DNA of 36,851 nucleotides from Alcaligenaceae bacterium. GTDB taxonomy: Bacteria > Pseudomonadota > Gammaproteobacteria > Burkholderiales > Burkholderiaceae_B. Below are positions 18,791 to 27,672 of the stretch, piece after piece. Each line of letters begins with the position of its first letter. Position 1 is the stretch's first letter. The notes under the pieces were generated by a model that saw nothing but the letters and a program-made list of their open reading frames with translations, was not told the origin of the DNA and made no database searches. The position numbers were made by a program, and so were the translations under genes. Location: assembly GCA_012727555.1 (NCBI GenBank), contig JAAYGT010000204.1, positions 1 through 36,851 of the forward strand, in the 5' to 3' direction.

Positions 18791-18832
18791 TTGCACAGAA
18801 TTATCCACAGAATCTGTGGATACTCTGCGCAA
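18791..18832. promoter_or_regulatory. Inverted pair of DnaA-box-like sites
   Basis: TTATCCACA (18801-18809) matches the consensus DnaA box exactly. Facing it is TGTGGATAC (18815-18823), whose complement GTATCCACA has one mismatch. The symmetry extends outward (TTGCACAGA on the left, TCTGCGCAA on the right) to about 42 bases. A very AT-rich block lies 70-140 bases to the left. The genes around it are not those usual for a replication origin, so regulation by DnaA or a titration site is as likely. Confidence 0.5.
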
Positions 18833-18915
18833 AGCCAGTAACGGCGCAGGTTTCGGCTTCCAGCCACATACCGCTAAAATGCAATTTGCTCTAAACCGAA
18901 TCAAGGTGGCCCCCT

Positions 18916-19524
18916 TTGCTCGACATCATCAACGCGGCCGGATGGCCAATCTGGTTACTCATCATCACGTCTGTGCTCGGGTTGGCTTTGATCATCGAGC
19001 GCACACTCTCCCTGCGAGCCGGTCTTGTCTTTCCAGCACGATTGCCTGGCCAGGTTCTTGAAATGATCCGACAAAACACAGACAGTACCGATGCCGTCAT
19101 AAGGCTGGCAGGCACATCGCCGCTGGGACGCATACTGGCCGAAGTGTTGATAAACCGGCTTGAAGACGATGCTACACGCCTCGCAGCCATAGAAAGCGTA
19201 GGCAAAGATGTTGCGCACAGCCTGAACCGCTACTTGCCGGCACTGGCAACCATTGCTGTTGTCGCGCCATTGATGGGATTGTTCGGCACCGTGGTTGGCA
19301 TGATTGAAATATTCGCCTCTTACACACCTCAGGGGGGTGACCCGGCCCAATTGGCGCGTGGCATTTCAATCGCTCTTTACAACACGGGTTTTGGCATTCT
19401 GATCGCCATTCCCGCCCTCATTCTGCACCGTTATTTTCGCTCCCGGGTTGACGCATTCCTTCACCACATGGAGCGTGAAGCGGTCGCCCTCGACCGGATT
19501 GTCCGGCGGACTACGTCGCACTGA
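18916..19524 (+). CDS. exbB: ExbB/TolQ/MotA-family proton channel protein
   Basis: Inner-membrane subunit of a proton-driven motor that energises outer-membrane processes together with ExbD. The product is 202 residues. The N-terminus is hydrophobic (WPIWLLIITSVLGLALIIE), and two further membrane segments lie in the second half (LPALATIAVVAPLMGLFGTV and GFGILIAIPALILH). The APLMGLFGTVVGMI signature is typical. The start is TTG at 18916, with AAGGTGG six bases upstream; no ATG fits. It is the first gene of a run to adk, placing ExbBD with lipid A and Kdo synthesis as in other Burkholderiales. Whether it serves TonB uptake or a Tol-like role cannot be told here. Confidence 0.93.
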   Translation: MLDIINAAGWPIWLLIITSVLGLALIIERTLSLRAGLVFPARLPGQVLEMIRQNTDSTDAVIRLAGTSPLGRILAEVLINRLEDDATRLAAIESVGKDVAHSLNRYLPALATIAVVAPLMGLFGTVVGMIEIFASYTPQGGDPAQLARGISIALYNTGFGILIAIPALILHRYFRSRVDAFLHHMEREAVALDRIVRRTTSH

Positions 19525-19537
19525 CCCGGATCAATCC

Positions 19538-19948
19538 ATGAACTTTCGACGTCCGCATCCCGATGACACACCGGAAATCAATCTGATTCCACTGATCGAT
19601 GTGCTGCTGGTCATTCTTATTTTCCTTGCAGCCACAACCTCTTTCACACGGTTTCAGGCCCTTCAGGTAGCCCTGCCACAGGCCAGTTCAACGCTGCCTG
19701 CCCCAGACGCCATTGAATTGGCGGTCAGCCATGACGGGCTTTACGCCATCAATGGTCAGCTTCTCGAGTCACACAGCGTGCAGGATCTTGCACTGGCACT
19801 GCGGGCAGTCAGCCCGCCTGAAGGCCAGACGGCCTTGATCATCAAGGCCGATGCACAAGCGCCTCACGAAACCGTGATACGCGTCATGGAAGCCGCACGA
19901 ACAGCGGGTATTGAACGCATTAATTTTGCTACACAGGAAAGACCTTGA
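19538..19948 (+). CDS. exbD: ExbD/TolR-family protein
   Basis: Partner of ExbB. The product is 136 residues with a short basic cytoplasmic N-terminus, one membrane helix (LIDVLLVILIFLAATTSF) carrying the proton-relay Asp in PLIDVLLV, and a periplasmic domain of about 95 residues. The ATG at 19538 lies 13 bases after the exbB stop and gives the standard NFRRPHPDDTPEINLIPLID start; the longer in-frame extension overlaps exbB and is rejected. The stop codon overlaps the proposed TTG start of lpxK (TTGA). Confidence 0.94.
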   Translation: MNFRRPHPDDTPEINLIPLIDVLLVILIFLAATTSFTRFQALQVALPQASSTLPAPDAIELAVSHDGLYAINGQLLESHSVQDLALALRAVSPPEGQTALIIKADAQAPHETVIRVMEAARTAGIERINFATQERP

Positions 19949-21096
19949 ATCTGCACGACCTGAAGCAATGCATGCGCAAGTGGGTAATGCATCGTGTTGA
20001 AATGCTATGGCAGCACAAAGGGCCCGTCAGCACACTGCTCCTGCCCCTGGCAGGTATTACACGTTTGCTCTGCTGGCGCAAACGTATTCGTTATGCACAC
20101 AAGCCTGAACTGGTTCAACACAGCAGGCGCCCCGTGATTGTGGTGGGCAATATTTTTGTAGGAGGCACGGGGAAAACCCCGGTCGTGATCGCTCTCACCA
20201 AAGCGCTCAAGGCGCGTGGCTGGAGCCCCGGCATTGTCAGCCGAGGTTATGGCGCCCGGATTGGTGAACGCGCAATCACAGGACAAGGCACGCTGGACCC
20301 TGCCCTGGTTGGCGACGAACCTGCATTGATTGCCCGGGAAACCGGGGTGCCAATCGCGGTTCACCCCAGGCGAGCACTGGCACTTTCCAGGCTTGAACGC
20401 GACTACTCCGGTGTTGACGTCATCATTTCCGATGACGGTCTCCAGCATCTTGCGCTGGGTCGAGACCTTGAAATTGCCGTCCAGGACAACCGCGGAACGG
20501 GTAATGGCCGACTGCTGCCCGCAGGCCCACTGCGTGAACCCGCAGAGCGGCTGTTCAGTGTCGACTTCCTGATCACCAACGAGCCCCCCGAAAACATCAG
20601 GAAAAACAGGGTGGCCGAAGAGGCTCCTGTGACCGGGCATTCAACACCCGATGATGACGACTACGTATTCGAGGGCGGGTCGCGCAGAATTTCAATGTTC
20701 CTGACCCCCCACCACGTTGAGCACCTGGTTTCAGGCACCAGTCTGCCCTGGACAACCTGGTTGCAGAGATACAGCGAAAACGAATGCGCAGCCGCAGCCG
20801 GGATCGGTAACCCCCAGCGCTTTTTCAATATGCTCACTGCTCATGGCTTGCGCCCCGCGCACTGCCTTGCGCTGCCCGACCACTACGATTACAAACACAA
20901 CCCATTCAGCACACTACCAACTCAAACGCTGCTGATCACCCCGAAAGATGCCATCAAATGCGCCTCGCTTGGCGATGACCGGATCTGGGTCGTTCATCCG
21001 GAACCGGTTTTCTCTGACTCACGCTGGCTCGATCTGATGCACCAGATGCTGGAATTGATTGCTGCAGAAAAAAAGAAAAAACGCAGCGGGACCTGA
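19945..21096 (+). CDS. lpxK: Tetraacyldisaccharide 4'-kinase
   Basis: Phosphorylates the 4' position of the lipid A disaccharide at the inner membrane. The product is 383 residues, somewhat longer than the usual 330-350. The P-loop is [12 protein letters not shown] (68-79), followed by [37 protein letters not shown] and [11 protein letters not shown], all typical of LpxK. The TTG start at 19945 follows AGGAAAGACC and overlaps the exbD stop; an ATG at 19972 is an alternative nine codons in. The N-terminal 60 residues are amphipathic, fitting membrane association. The extra length sits mainly around residues 212-235, a charged segment before the C-terminal domain. Confidence 0.95.
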   Translation: MNLHDLKQCMRKWVMHRVEMLWQHKGPVSTLLLPLAGITRLLCWRKRIRYAHKPELVQHSRRPVIVVGNIFVGGTGKTPVVIALTKALKARGWSPGIVSRGYGARIGERAITGQGTLDPALVGDEPALIARETGVPIAVHPRRALALSRLERDYSGVDVIISDDGLQHLALGRDLEIAVQDNRGTGNGRLLPAGPLREPAERLFSVDFLITNEPPENIRKNRVAEEAPVTGHSTPDDDDYVFEGGSRRISMFLTPHHVEHLVSGTSLPWTTWLQRYSENECAAAAGIGNPQRFFNMLTAHGLRPAHCLALPDHYDYKHNPFSTLPTQTLLITPKDAIKCASLGDDRIWVVHPEPVFSDSRWLDLMHQMLELIAAEKKKKRSGT

Positions 21097-21135
21097 TACG
21101 CCCCCCCACCAGCCCGGCATACCGTTCATCACTCC

Positions 21136-21158
21136 TTGACACCTCAGTTAAACTGAGG
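21136..21158 (+). promoter_or_regulatory. TTGACA plus a 17-base palindrome before trm112
   Basis: TTGACA (21136-21141) is followed at once by CCTCAGTTAAACTGAGG (21142-21158), an exact inverted repeat of 8 bases around one A. It lies 34-56 bases upstream of the Trm112-family start. The arrangement looks like an operator placed between -35 and -10, but I find no convincing -10 at the right spacing. There is no T tract, so it is unlikely to be a terminator for lpxK. Confidence 0.4.
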
Positions 21159-21191
21159 CTTTCCTCATTATTGCCATCGCTGGAGCAACCC

Positions 21192-21410
21192 ATGGAATCG
21201 CGCCTGCTTGAACTACTTGTGTGTCCTGTCTGCAAAGGGCCATTACGCTATGAACGCGAAGCCCAGGAACTTGTCTGTCGGGCCGACCGCCTGGCTTTCC
21301 CCGTCCGTGACGGGGTACCTATCATGCTGACACCTGAAGCACGCTCGCTTCACCCTGCCGAACAACCAGCAACCAAAACGCCAGACACAACAGGCAGCAC
21401 AGGGCAATGA
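21192..21410 (+). CDS. Trm112-family small protein (YcaR/UPF0434-like)
   Basis: The product is 72 residues. The core [19 protein letters not shown], then [18 protein letters not shown], is the Trm112/UPF0434 fold, with Cys11, Cys14 and Cys29 visible. Eukaryotic Trm112 activates methyltransferases; the role of the bacterial short forms is not settled, though they recur between lpxK and kdsB. The start ATG at 21192 has TGGAG upstream; a longer in-frame start at 21171 adds only seven atypical residues. The last codons overlap the kdsB start (ATGA), so the two are probably coupled. The C-terminal 20 residues are low-complexity Thr/Pro-rich. Confidence 0.9.
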   Translation: MESRLLELLVCPVCKGPLRYEREAQELVCRADRLAFPVRDGVPIMLTPEARSLHPAEQPATKTPDTTGSTGQ

Positions 21411-22177
21411 CCACCGGATTCACCGCAATCATTCCGGCACGCCGGTCGTCCACGCGGCTTCCCGACAAACCGCTGCTGGACATCAACGGCTACCCCATGG
21501 TGGTACATACAGCGCGACAAGCAGCAAGATCCGGTGCCGTGCGTGTTGTAGTGGCAACAGACGACACCGAAATCGCCCAGGTCGTCAACCGTTTTGGCAT
21601 TGAAAGCATACTGACCCGCGCCGACCACCCCACCGGCACAGATCGCCTGGCTGAAACAGCCGAACGGCTGAAATTGTCTCCGGAGGCTATCGTTGTCAAT
21701 GTCCAGGGTGATGAACCCCTGATTGAGCCCGATCTCATCAATGAAGTCGCCCGGTTGCTGGCCGACCACCCCCAGGCGCATATCGCCACCTGCGCAAGCC
21801 CGATCACCGATGCAGAAACCCTCTTCAACCCGAATGCAGTCAAGGTGGTTTGTGATACCCGGCAACGCGCACTGTACTTTTCACGCGCCCCCATTCCCTG
21901 GGCACGTGACACACTGGCCAAAAACCCGAACAGCCTTGCCCATGGTTTACCCGCACTGCACCATATTGGCTTGTATGCTTACCGAACCAGCTTTCTTCAA
22001 GCCTTTGCCCGCCTTGAACCAACACCGCTGGAGCAAACCGAAGCCCTGGAGCAATTGCGAGCTCTTGAAAAAGGTTATTGCATTCTGGTACACACCACCG
22101 ACACTCGCCCACAACCCGGTGTTGACACACCGGAAGATCTGGCGCGCGTACGCGCATTCATGACAAATCGGTTATAA
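21407..22177 (+). CDS. kdsB: 3-deoxy-manno-octulosonate cytidylyltransferase (CMP-Kdo synthetase)
   Basis: Activates Kdo with CTP for addition to lipid A in the cytoplasm. The product is 256 residues, normal length. The N-terminal nucleotide-binding motif [16 protein letters not shown] is followed by the GYPMVVHT segment; later come [21 protein letters not shown] and [12 protein letters not shown], all diagnostic. It overlaps the Trm112-family gene by four bases. A gap of about 100 bases precedes adk, which appears to have its own control region. Confidence 0.97.
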   Translation: MTTGFTAIIPARRSSTRLPDKPLLDINGYPMVVHTARQAARSGAVRVVVATDDTEIAQVVNRFGIESILTRADHPTGTDRLAETAERLKLSPEAIVVNVQGDEPLIEPDLINEVARLLADHPQAHIATCASPITDAETLFNPNAVKVVCDTRQRALYFSRAPIPWARDTLAKNPNSLAHGLPALHHIGLYAYRTSFLQAFARLEPTPLEQTEALEQLRALEKGYCILVHTTDTRPQPGVDTPEDLARVRAFMTNRL

Positions 22178-22203
22178 CGTGGTTTCACACTGCAGTCCGC
22201 AGT

Positions 22204-22941
<738 letters not shown>

Positions 22942-23001
22942 TCCTGCCACCGGCACGCAGCACCCCGCAAGGGGTACTGCCCACGACAAAAAAAGAGACA
23001 C

Positions 23002-23760
23002 ATGGATATCAAAAACAAGGTTTTCATCGTCACCGGCGGCGCTTCAGGCCTGGGGGCCGGTACAGTGCGCATGCTGGTTGCTGAAGGCGCACGGGTTGTA
23101 CTGGCCGACGTTCAGGACACCCCCGGGCAGCAGCTCGCCAGCGAGCTTGGTCAAGTGTACGTTCACTGCGATGTCACACGCGAAGAAGACGGCCAGACCG
23201 TCGTGGCGGCCGCACTCGAACTCGGACCTCTTTTCGGTTTGATCAATTGCGCCGGTGTAGCGCCAGCCTCACGCACCGTGGGCAAGAACGGCCCACACAC
23301 ACTGGAACTTTTTCAGAAAGTGGTCATGATCAACCTGGTGGGCACCTTCAACATGTGCCGCCTGGCTGCGGCCGCCATGCACGAAAACGCGCCAGAACCC
23401 ACCGGTGAACGCGGTGTCCTCATCAATACAGCCTCTGTGGCTGCGTTCGATGGCCAGATTGGCCAGGCTGCCTACGCCGCATCGAAGGCCGGTGTTGCCG
23501 GCATGACACTTCCCCTGGCGCGCGACCTGTCAAAAGCCGGTATACGCTGCGTAACGATCGCGCCCGGCATATTTGGCACCCCCATGGTGTTTGGCATGCC
23601 CCAGGAAGTACAAGATGCCCTTGCTGCCAGCATACCGTTTCCATCAAGACTCGGGCGCCCCGAAGACTACGCCAAACTGGTCAACAGCATCATCACCAAC
23701 GAAATGCTGAACGGAGAAACCATACGGCTTGATGGCGCCATCCGCATGGCACCGAAGTAA
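23002..23760 (+). CDS. Short-chain dehydrogenase, 3-hydroxyacyl-CoA dehydrogenase type II-like
   Basis: NAD-dependent oxidoreductase. The product is 252 residues. The nucleotide-binding motif TGGASGLG is at 11-18, Asp36 at the end of the second strand favours NAD over NADP, and the catalytic residues are Asn111, Ser145, Tyr158 and Lys162 (YAASK). The long insertion HENAPEPTGERGVLINTASV and the ending RLDGAIRMAPK resemble mitochondrial HSD17B10-type 3-hydroxyacyl-CoA dehydrogenases, so a fatty-acyl or branched-chain acyl-CoA substrate is likely but unproven. It follows adk by 60 bases on the same strand, an order seen in other Alcaligenaceae, from memory. Confidence 0.9.
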   Translation: MDIKNKVFIVTGGASGLGAGTVRMLVAEGARVVLADVQDTPGQQLASELGQVYVHCDVTREEDGQTVVAAALELGPLFGLINCAGVAPASRTVGKNGPHTLELFQKVVMINLVGTFNMCRLAAAAMHENAPEPTGERGVLINTASVAAFDGQIGQAAYAASKAGVAGMTLPLARDLSKAGIRCVTIAPGIFGTPMVFGMPQEVQDALAASIPFPSRLGRPEDYAKLVNSIITNEMLNGETIRLDGAIRMAPK

Positions 23761-23819
23761 TCGTACTTCAGCAACGTTTACGCTCGAAACTTTCAATACT
23801 TCAACACATAACGCGTGCC

Positions 23820-25373
23820 ATGAGTTTACTGAAGTCGGCCGCCACGGTCAGCGGTCTGACACTGGTGTCGCGTATCACGGGTCTGATACGCGATATTCTC
23901 ATTGCCAGCTCTTTTGGTGCAGGGCCACTCACCGATGCATTCTGGGTAGCCTTTCGAATACCCAACCTGTTGCGCAGATTATTCGCCGAGGGTGCCTTTT
24001 CCCAGGCCTTCGTACCCATACTGGGCCAGGTCCGCAGCACAGAACCACCTGAAAATGTGCAACGACTGCTCGATCGTGTTGCGCTGCTGCTTGCCCTGAC
24101 CCTGATGCTGATCACCGCTGCCGGCATGCTGTGCGCTCCCTGGGTGGTCAGTGCCATGGCCAGCGGCCTGACCACTTCCGGGCGTGAGACCGAATTCAAT
24201 GCGGCGGTCTGGATGACACGCTTCATGTTCCCTTACATTGTGTGCATGTCACTGGTGGCTTTTGCCTCGGGTGTGCTGAACACTTGGAGCCGATTCACGA
24301 TCCCTGCCTTCACCCCGGTACTGCTCAATGTTTCCATGATTGCAGCCAGCCTGCTGCTGGTCGACCAATTCCAGGTGCCCATTTATGCGCTGGCCGTGGG
24401 CGTGATGGCCGGCGGCGTGCTCCAGCTGGCCGTGCAATGGGGTGCACTGGCAAGGCTGGGGGTCAGACCCCGCTTCACGCTCGAAGTGCGCCAGGCCTGG
24501 AAAGACAGCACCGTCCGGCGAATCATTCGCCAAATGGGACCAGCCATACTGGGAGTTTCTGTTGCACAGATTTCACTGCTCATCAACACCAACATTGCCA
24601 CCTGGCTGCCTGCAGGCAGCGTCACCTGGCTATCATTTGCCGACCGGCTCATGGAGTTCCCCACTGCCCTGCTGGGCGTTGCCCTTGGCACGGTACTGCT
24701 GCCCAAGCTCTCGGCCGCTCATGCCACAAACGACTCCACGGCCTATAACGCATTATTGAACTGGGGGCTGCGACTGGTATTACTGCTGGGCTTGCCTGCC
24801 GCGCTGGGTATGGTTCTGCTGGCTGACGGCCTGGTGGCCACCCTGTTCAACTACGGGGCCTTTGAACAGGGCGATGTCCAACAAACCAGCACTGCGGTCA
24901 TGGCCTATGCAGCGGGCCTGACCGGCCTGTTGGCTGTCAAGATTCTGGCACCCGGCTTCTACGCTAAACAGGACATCCGAACCCCGGTGAAAATTGCGAT
25001 TTTTGTCCTGATTCTGACGCAAGTCCTGAATGCCCTGCTGGTACCCTGGATTGCACATGCAGGGCTCGCACTTTCGATTGGCCTGGGTGCTCTCGTCAAC
25101 GCAACATGCCTGCTGGTACTCTTAAGGCGCCGGGGCGTCTACACCCCCGGCCAGAGCTGGCTGAGGTTTTTCTTGCGGGTCACCCCTGCCCTGCTGGGTC
25201 TTGCGAGCATTCTGGTACTGGCAGATCAACAGCTTGACTGGATCGCACTGGGTAACACGCCAGCCCTGCGGGTTGGTCTGCTGATCAGTGTTATCGGGCT
25301 GTCCGCGTTAATCTACTTTTCCTTGCTGGCCCTGTCAGGATTCAGGCCCCGAGACTTTACACGCAGGGCCTAG
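23820..25373 (+). CDS. murJ: Lipid II flippase MurJ (MviN family)
   Basis: Flips the peptidoglycan precursor lipid II across the inner membrane. The product is 517 residues, mostly hydrophobic, with about 14 membrane segments. The N-terminus is the characteristic MSLLKSAATVSGLTLVSRIT, followed by GLIRDILIASSFGAG and DAFWVAFRIPNLLRRLFAEG, with the conserved Arg cluster of the central cavity; AFSQAFVP follows. The ending KILAPGFYAKQDIRTPVKIA with the substrate-linked segment is also typical. The rpsT promoter overlaps its stop codon. Confidence 0.96.
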   Translation: MSLLKSAATVSGLTLVSRITGLIRDILIASSFGAGPLTDAFWVAFRIPNLLRRLFAEGAFSQAFVPILGQVRSTEPPENVQRLLDRVALLLALTLMLITAAGMLCAPWVVSAMASGLTTSGRETEFNAAVWMTRFMFPYIVCMSLVAFASGVLNTWSRFTIPAFTPVLLNVSMIAASLLLVDQFQVPIYALAVGVMAGGVLQLAVQWGALARLGVRPRFTLEVRQAWKDSTVRRIIRQMGPAILGVSVAQISLLINTNIATWLPAGSVTWLSFADRLMEFPTALLGVALGTVLLPKLSAAHATNDSTAYNALLNWGLRLVLLLGLPAALGMVLLADGLVATLFNYGAFEQGDVQQTSTAVMAYAAGLTGLLAVKILAPGFYAKQDIRTPVKIAIFVLILTQVLNALLVPWIAHAGLALSIGLGALVNATCLLVLLRRRGVYTPGQSWLRFFLRVTPALLGLASILVLADQQLDWIALGNTPALRVGLLISVIGLSALIYFSLLALSGFRPRDFTRRA

Positions 25374-25384
25374 TCATATAGAAT
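25356..25384 (+). promoter_or_regulatory. Sigma-70 promoter of rpsT
   Basis: TTTACA (25356-25361) and TAGAAT (25379-25384) are separated by exactly 17 bases, each matching the consensus at five of six positions. The -35 lies inside the end of murJ. The start codon of rpsT is 47 bases beyond the -10, leaving a short leader that could hold S20 autoregulation. Confidence 0.8.
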
Positions 25385-25430
25385 AGCTGTCTTTGCCAAA
25401 TTAAACCCTTACAGAAACGGATACGCAAAA

Positions 25431-25694
25431 ATGGCCAATTCCGCCCAAGCACGCAAACGTGCACGCCAATCGGTTCAGCGCAACAAGCACAACTCAAGCC
25501 TGCGCTCAATGCTGCGCACTTCGATCAAGCGCGTTCGCCAGGCTATCGAAGCCGGTGACAAAGCCGCTGCTACTGAAATTTTCCAGAAAGCAACGGGCGT
25601 GATCGACCGCGTTGCCGACAAGAACATCATTCACAAGAACAAGGCCGCTCGCCACAAGAGCCGCCTTGCGGCTGCTGTAAAAGCACTCGCCTGA
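25431..25694 (+). CDS. rpsT: 30S ribosomal protein S20
   Basis: Primary binding protein of 16S rRNA in the small subunit. The product is 87 residues, almost entirely helical and strongly basic. It begins [20 protein letters not shown] and ends in the [17 protein letters not shown] helix, both standard. It has its own strong promoter and is followed by a good terminator, so it is monocistronic. The order murJ-rpsT is widespread in proteobacteria. Confidence 0.98.
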   Translation: MANSAQARKRARQSVQRNKHNSSLRSMLRTSIKRVRQAIEAGDKAAATEIFQKATGVIDRVADKNIIHKNKAARHKSRLAAAVKALA

Positions 25695-25747
25695 AGCCTG
25701 TAGTGGTTTAGTCGGCAAAAATACAGCCGGTTACCCACCACCGGTTC

Positions 25748-25789
25748 AAACGGGGCGCATTGCCGTAGGGCTCTGCGCCCCGTTTTTTT
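25748..25789 (+). terminator. Rho-independent terminator of rpsT
   Basis: AAACGGGGCGCA (25748-25759) pairs with TGCGCCCCGTTT (25774-25785) around a 14-base loop, and the T tract runs on to 25789. It reads rightward, 54 bases after the rpsT stop. Confidence 0.9.
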
Positions 25790-25834
25790 GTTAAGCTGCG
25801 CACACGCTCAATCAATAAAGGCACTCAACGCACC

Positions 25835-26797
25835 ATGACACGCCCTGCTCACCCCACCGTTCTGCAACTGCTGCCCTTGCCCTTCCCTCAGCTCCAAAGC
25901 GCACTGGAAGAAAGCTTCGATGTCGTACGACTCTGGGAAGCAGCAAACAGGCAAGAAACCATCAACCAGGTTGCAGATCGCGTCACGCTGCTTCTAACCA
26001 GCGCCACCACCCCAACTCGCGCCGATCTCATCGATCAACTTCCTGCACTGCGGGCCATCTGCAGCCAAGGCGTTGGCTTCGATGCCATTGATGTCGCACA
26101 TGCACAGGCACGGGGCATTCAAGTCAGCAACACACCCGATGTTCTGAATGATTGCGTTGCCGATCTCGCCTTCGGACTTCTCCTGACCAGCGCGCGGCGC
26201 ATTGCACAAGGGGATAACTACGTACGAACCAATCAGTGGGGCTCAGGGCCGGCATTCCCCTTGGGAAGCAGCGTTCATCACAAGAAACTGGGGATCGTGG
26301 GTCTGGGCCGCATCGGTTCAGCCATTGCACAAAGGGCCGCCGGTTTCAACATGCACGTAGGCTACCACAATCGCACGCAGCGCCCCGACACCGCGCACAC
26401 CTATTTCGGAACACTGGCCGAACTGGCAGAATGGTCTGATTTTCTAGTGGTTGCCACTGTCGGGGGCGCATCCACACGCCATCTGATCAATGAAACAATA
26501 CTTGACGCATTGGGCCCGAAAGGCATCATTGTGAACATCTCGCGAGGCTCCGTGATTGACGAAACCGCGCTCGTTCAATGCCTGCAACAAGGCAGGCTGG
26601 GCGGCGCCGCCCTGGACGTATTCGACAACGAACCCACCGTGCCCGATGCCCTCAAAAGCATGGAAAATGTCGTTCTGTTACCACACATTGCCAGCGCCAC
26701 AACAGAAACCCGCCTCGCCATGGCCAATCTTGTACTGGAAAATGCGTGCGCATTTGCGCAAAACGGCAAGGTAATCACGCCAATTCCACCACAGTAG
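25835..26797 (+). CDS. D-isomer-specific 2-hydroxyacid dehydrogenase (glyoxylate/hydroxypyruvate reductase-like)
   Basis: NAD(P)H-dependent reduction of a 2-oxoacid. The product is 320 residues. The Rossmann motif is GLGRIG (156-161), and catalytic Arg237 (ISRGSVID), Glu266 (DVFDNEP) and His284 (LLPHIASAT) are present. Arg180 and Arg183 after the second strand (YHNRTQR) suggest NADPH. The sequence recalls plant HPR2-type and bacterial glyoxylate/hydroxypyruvate reductases; the exact substrate cannot be read off. It stands between the rpsT terminator and the stator genes, 45 bases before the latter. Confidence 0.88.
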   Translation: MTRPAHPTVLQLLPLPFPQLQSALEESFDVVRLWEAANRQETINQVADRVTLLLTSATTPTRADLIDQLPALRAICSQGVGFDAIDVAHAQARGIQVSNTPDVLNDCVADLAFGLLLTSARRIAQGDNYVRTNQWGSGPAFPLGSSVHHKKLGIVGLGRIGSAIAQRAAGFNMHVGYHNRTQRPDTAHTYFGTLAELAEWSDFLVVATVGGASTRHLINETILDALGPKGIIVNISRGSVIDETALVQCLQQGRLGGAALDVFDNEPTVPDALKSMENVVLLPHIASATTETRLAMANLVLENACAFAQNGKVITPIPPQ

Positions 26798-26842
26798 GAA
26801 GGTTTCAGGTATAACCTACCCTGACTTTGTAACGGGCGCGCC

Positions 26843-27661
26843 ATGAATCCATCGACCCTCATCGGCATGATTGCCAGCACTGTACTGCTGGTTGTCGTTC
26901 TTTTCTTCACATCGGCCGATCCTTCCCTGTTTCTTGACATACCCAGCCTGCTGGTTGTGCTGGTGGGCACCATGGCTGCAACGTTCATCAGCTATCCCCT
27001 TCGTGAAGTCGTACGCATTTTCGGCCTGATCGGCACCGTCATGCGCAACGAGCGCCTTTACACCAAAAATGACATGGAAGACCTGATCAGTATCTCGAAG
27101 GTATGGATCAGTGGCGATATCAGGGCGGTTGAGCGTGAACTCGACAAAACCTCGAACCCCTATCTTAAAACCGGTGTCCAACTGGTGATTGACCTGACAC
27201 CGGAACAAGACGTCGTGGAGCTGATGCAATGGCGTATTTCACGCCTTCGCGCAAAAGAACACGCTGAAGCCCAGCTCTTTCGCGTGATGGCCAGCTATGC
27301 ACCCGCTTTCGGCATGGTGGGCACCTTGATTGGTCTGGTGAACCTGATGTTCCTTCTTGGCGATGGCGACATGACTGCGATCGGGCGCCAGATGGCAATT
27401 GCCCTGATGACCACCTTTTACGGCGTACTGCTGGCGAACCTCATTTTCAAGCCTGTGGCAGTCAAGCTTGAGCGTCGAACAGAACAACGGGTTGTGCTGA
27501 TGAACATGATCATGCAAGGTGTAGCCATGATGGCTCAAAAAAGAAGCCCTTCGTTCATGCGTGAAACGCTCAATTCCTTCATGATGCAATACGATGACGA
27601 AATCAATGACGGCAAACGCCGTGATCGTAGTCCCGCCACGCGCGATGGCGCGTCCAGCTAA
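26843..27661 (+). CDS. MotA/PomA-family stator protein
   Basis: Inner-membrane subunit of an ion-driven stator. The product is 272 residues with four membrane segments: near residues 5-23, near 30-50 (FLDIPSLLVVLVGTMAATF), and two after a large cytoplasmic loop (SYAPAFGMVGTLIGLVNLMF and MAIALMTTFYGVLLANLIF). The loop carries WRISRLRAKEHAEAQLFRVM, and TM3/TM4 have the Pro residues expected (YAPAFG, IFKP). It precedes the motB-like gene by 11 bases. No flagellar or chemotaxis gene is nearby. It may be a second stator set (MotC/MotD or PomA type) or a motor for another machine. Confidence 0.88.
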   Translation: MNPSTLIGMIASTVLLVVVLFFTSADPSLFLDIPSLLVVLVGTMAATFISYPLREVVRIFGLIGTVMRNERLYTKNDMEDLISISKVWISGDIRAVERELDKTSNPYLKTGVQLVIDLTPEQDVVELMQWRISRLRAKEHAEAQLFRVMASYAPAFGMVGTLIGLVNLMFLLGDGDMTAIGRQMAIALMTTFYGVLLANLIFKPVAVKLERRTEQRVVLMNMIMQGVAMMAQKRSPSFMRETLNSFMMQYDDEINDGKRRDRSPATRDGASS

Positions 27662-27672
27662 GACAACTCAGC

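Larger units (their letters stand above)
18410..18915. other. 500-base gene-free region between sodB and exbB
   Basis: No coding frame here looks real. It separates two divergent genes and should hold both promoters. Inside are a degenerate repeat (18617-18658), a 60-base block at 18661-18720 that is only 17% GC (10 of 60), and an inverted pair of DnaA-box-like sequences (18791-18832). The composition is clearly lower in GC than the flanking genes. Confidence 0.7.

Noticed and set aside
18816..19061. Rightward open frame MDTLRK... across the DnaA-box region
   Set aside because: It starts inside the palindrome, runs out of frame into exbB and has no ribosome site or family resemblance.
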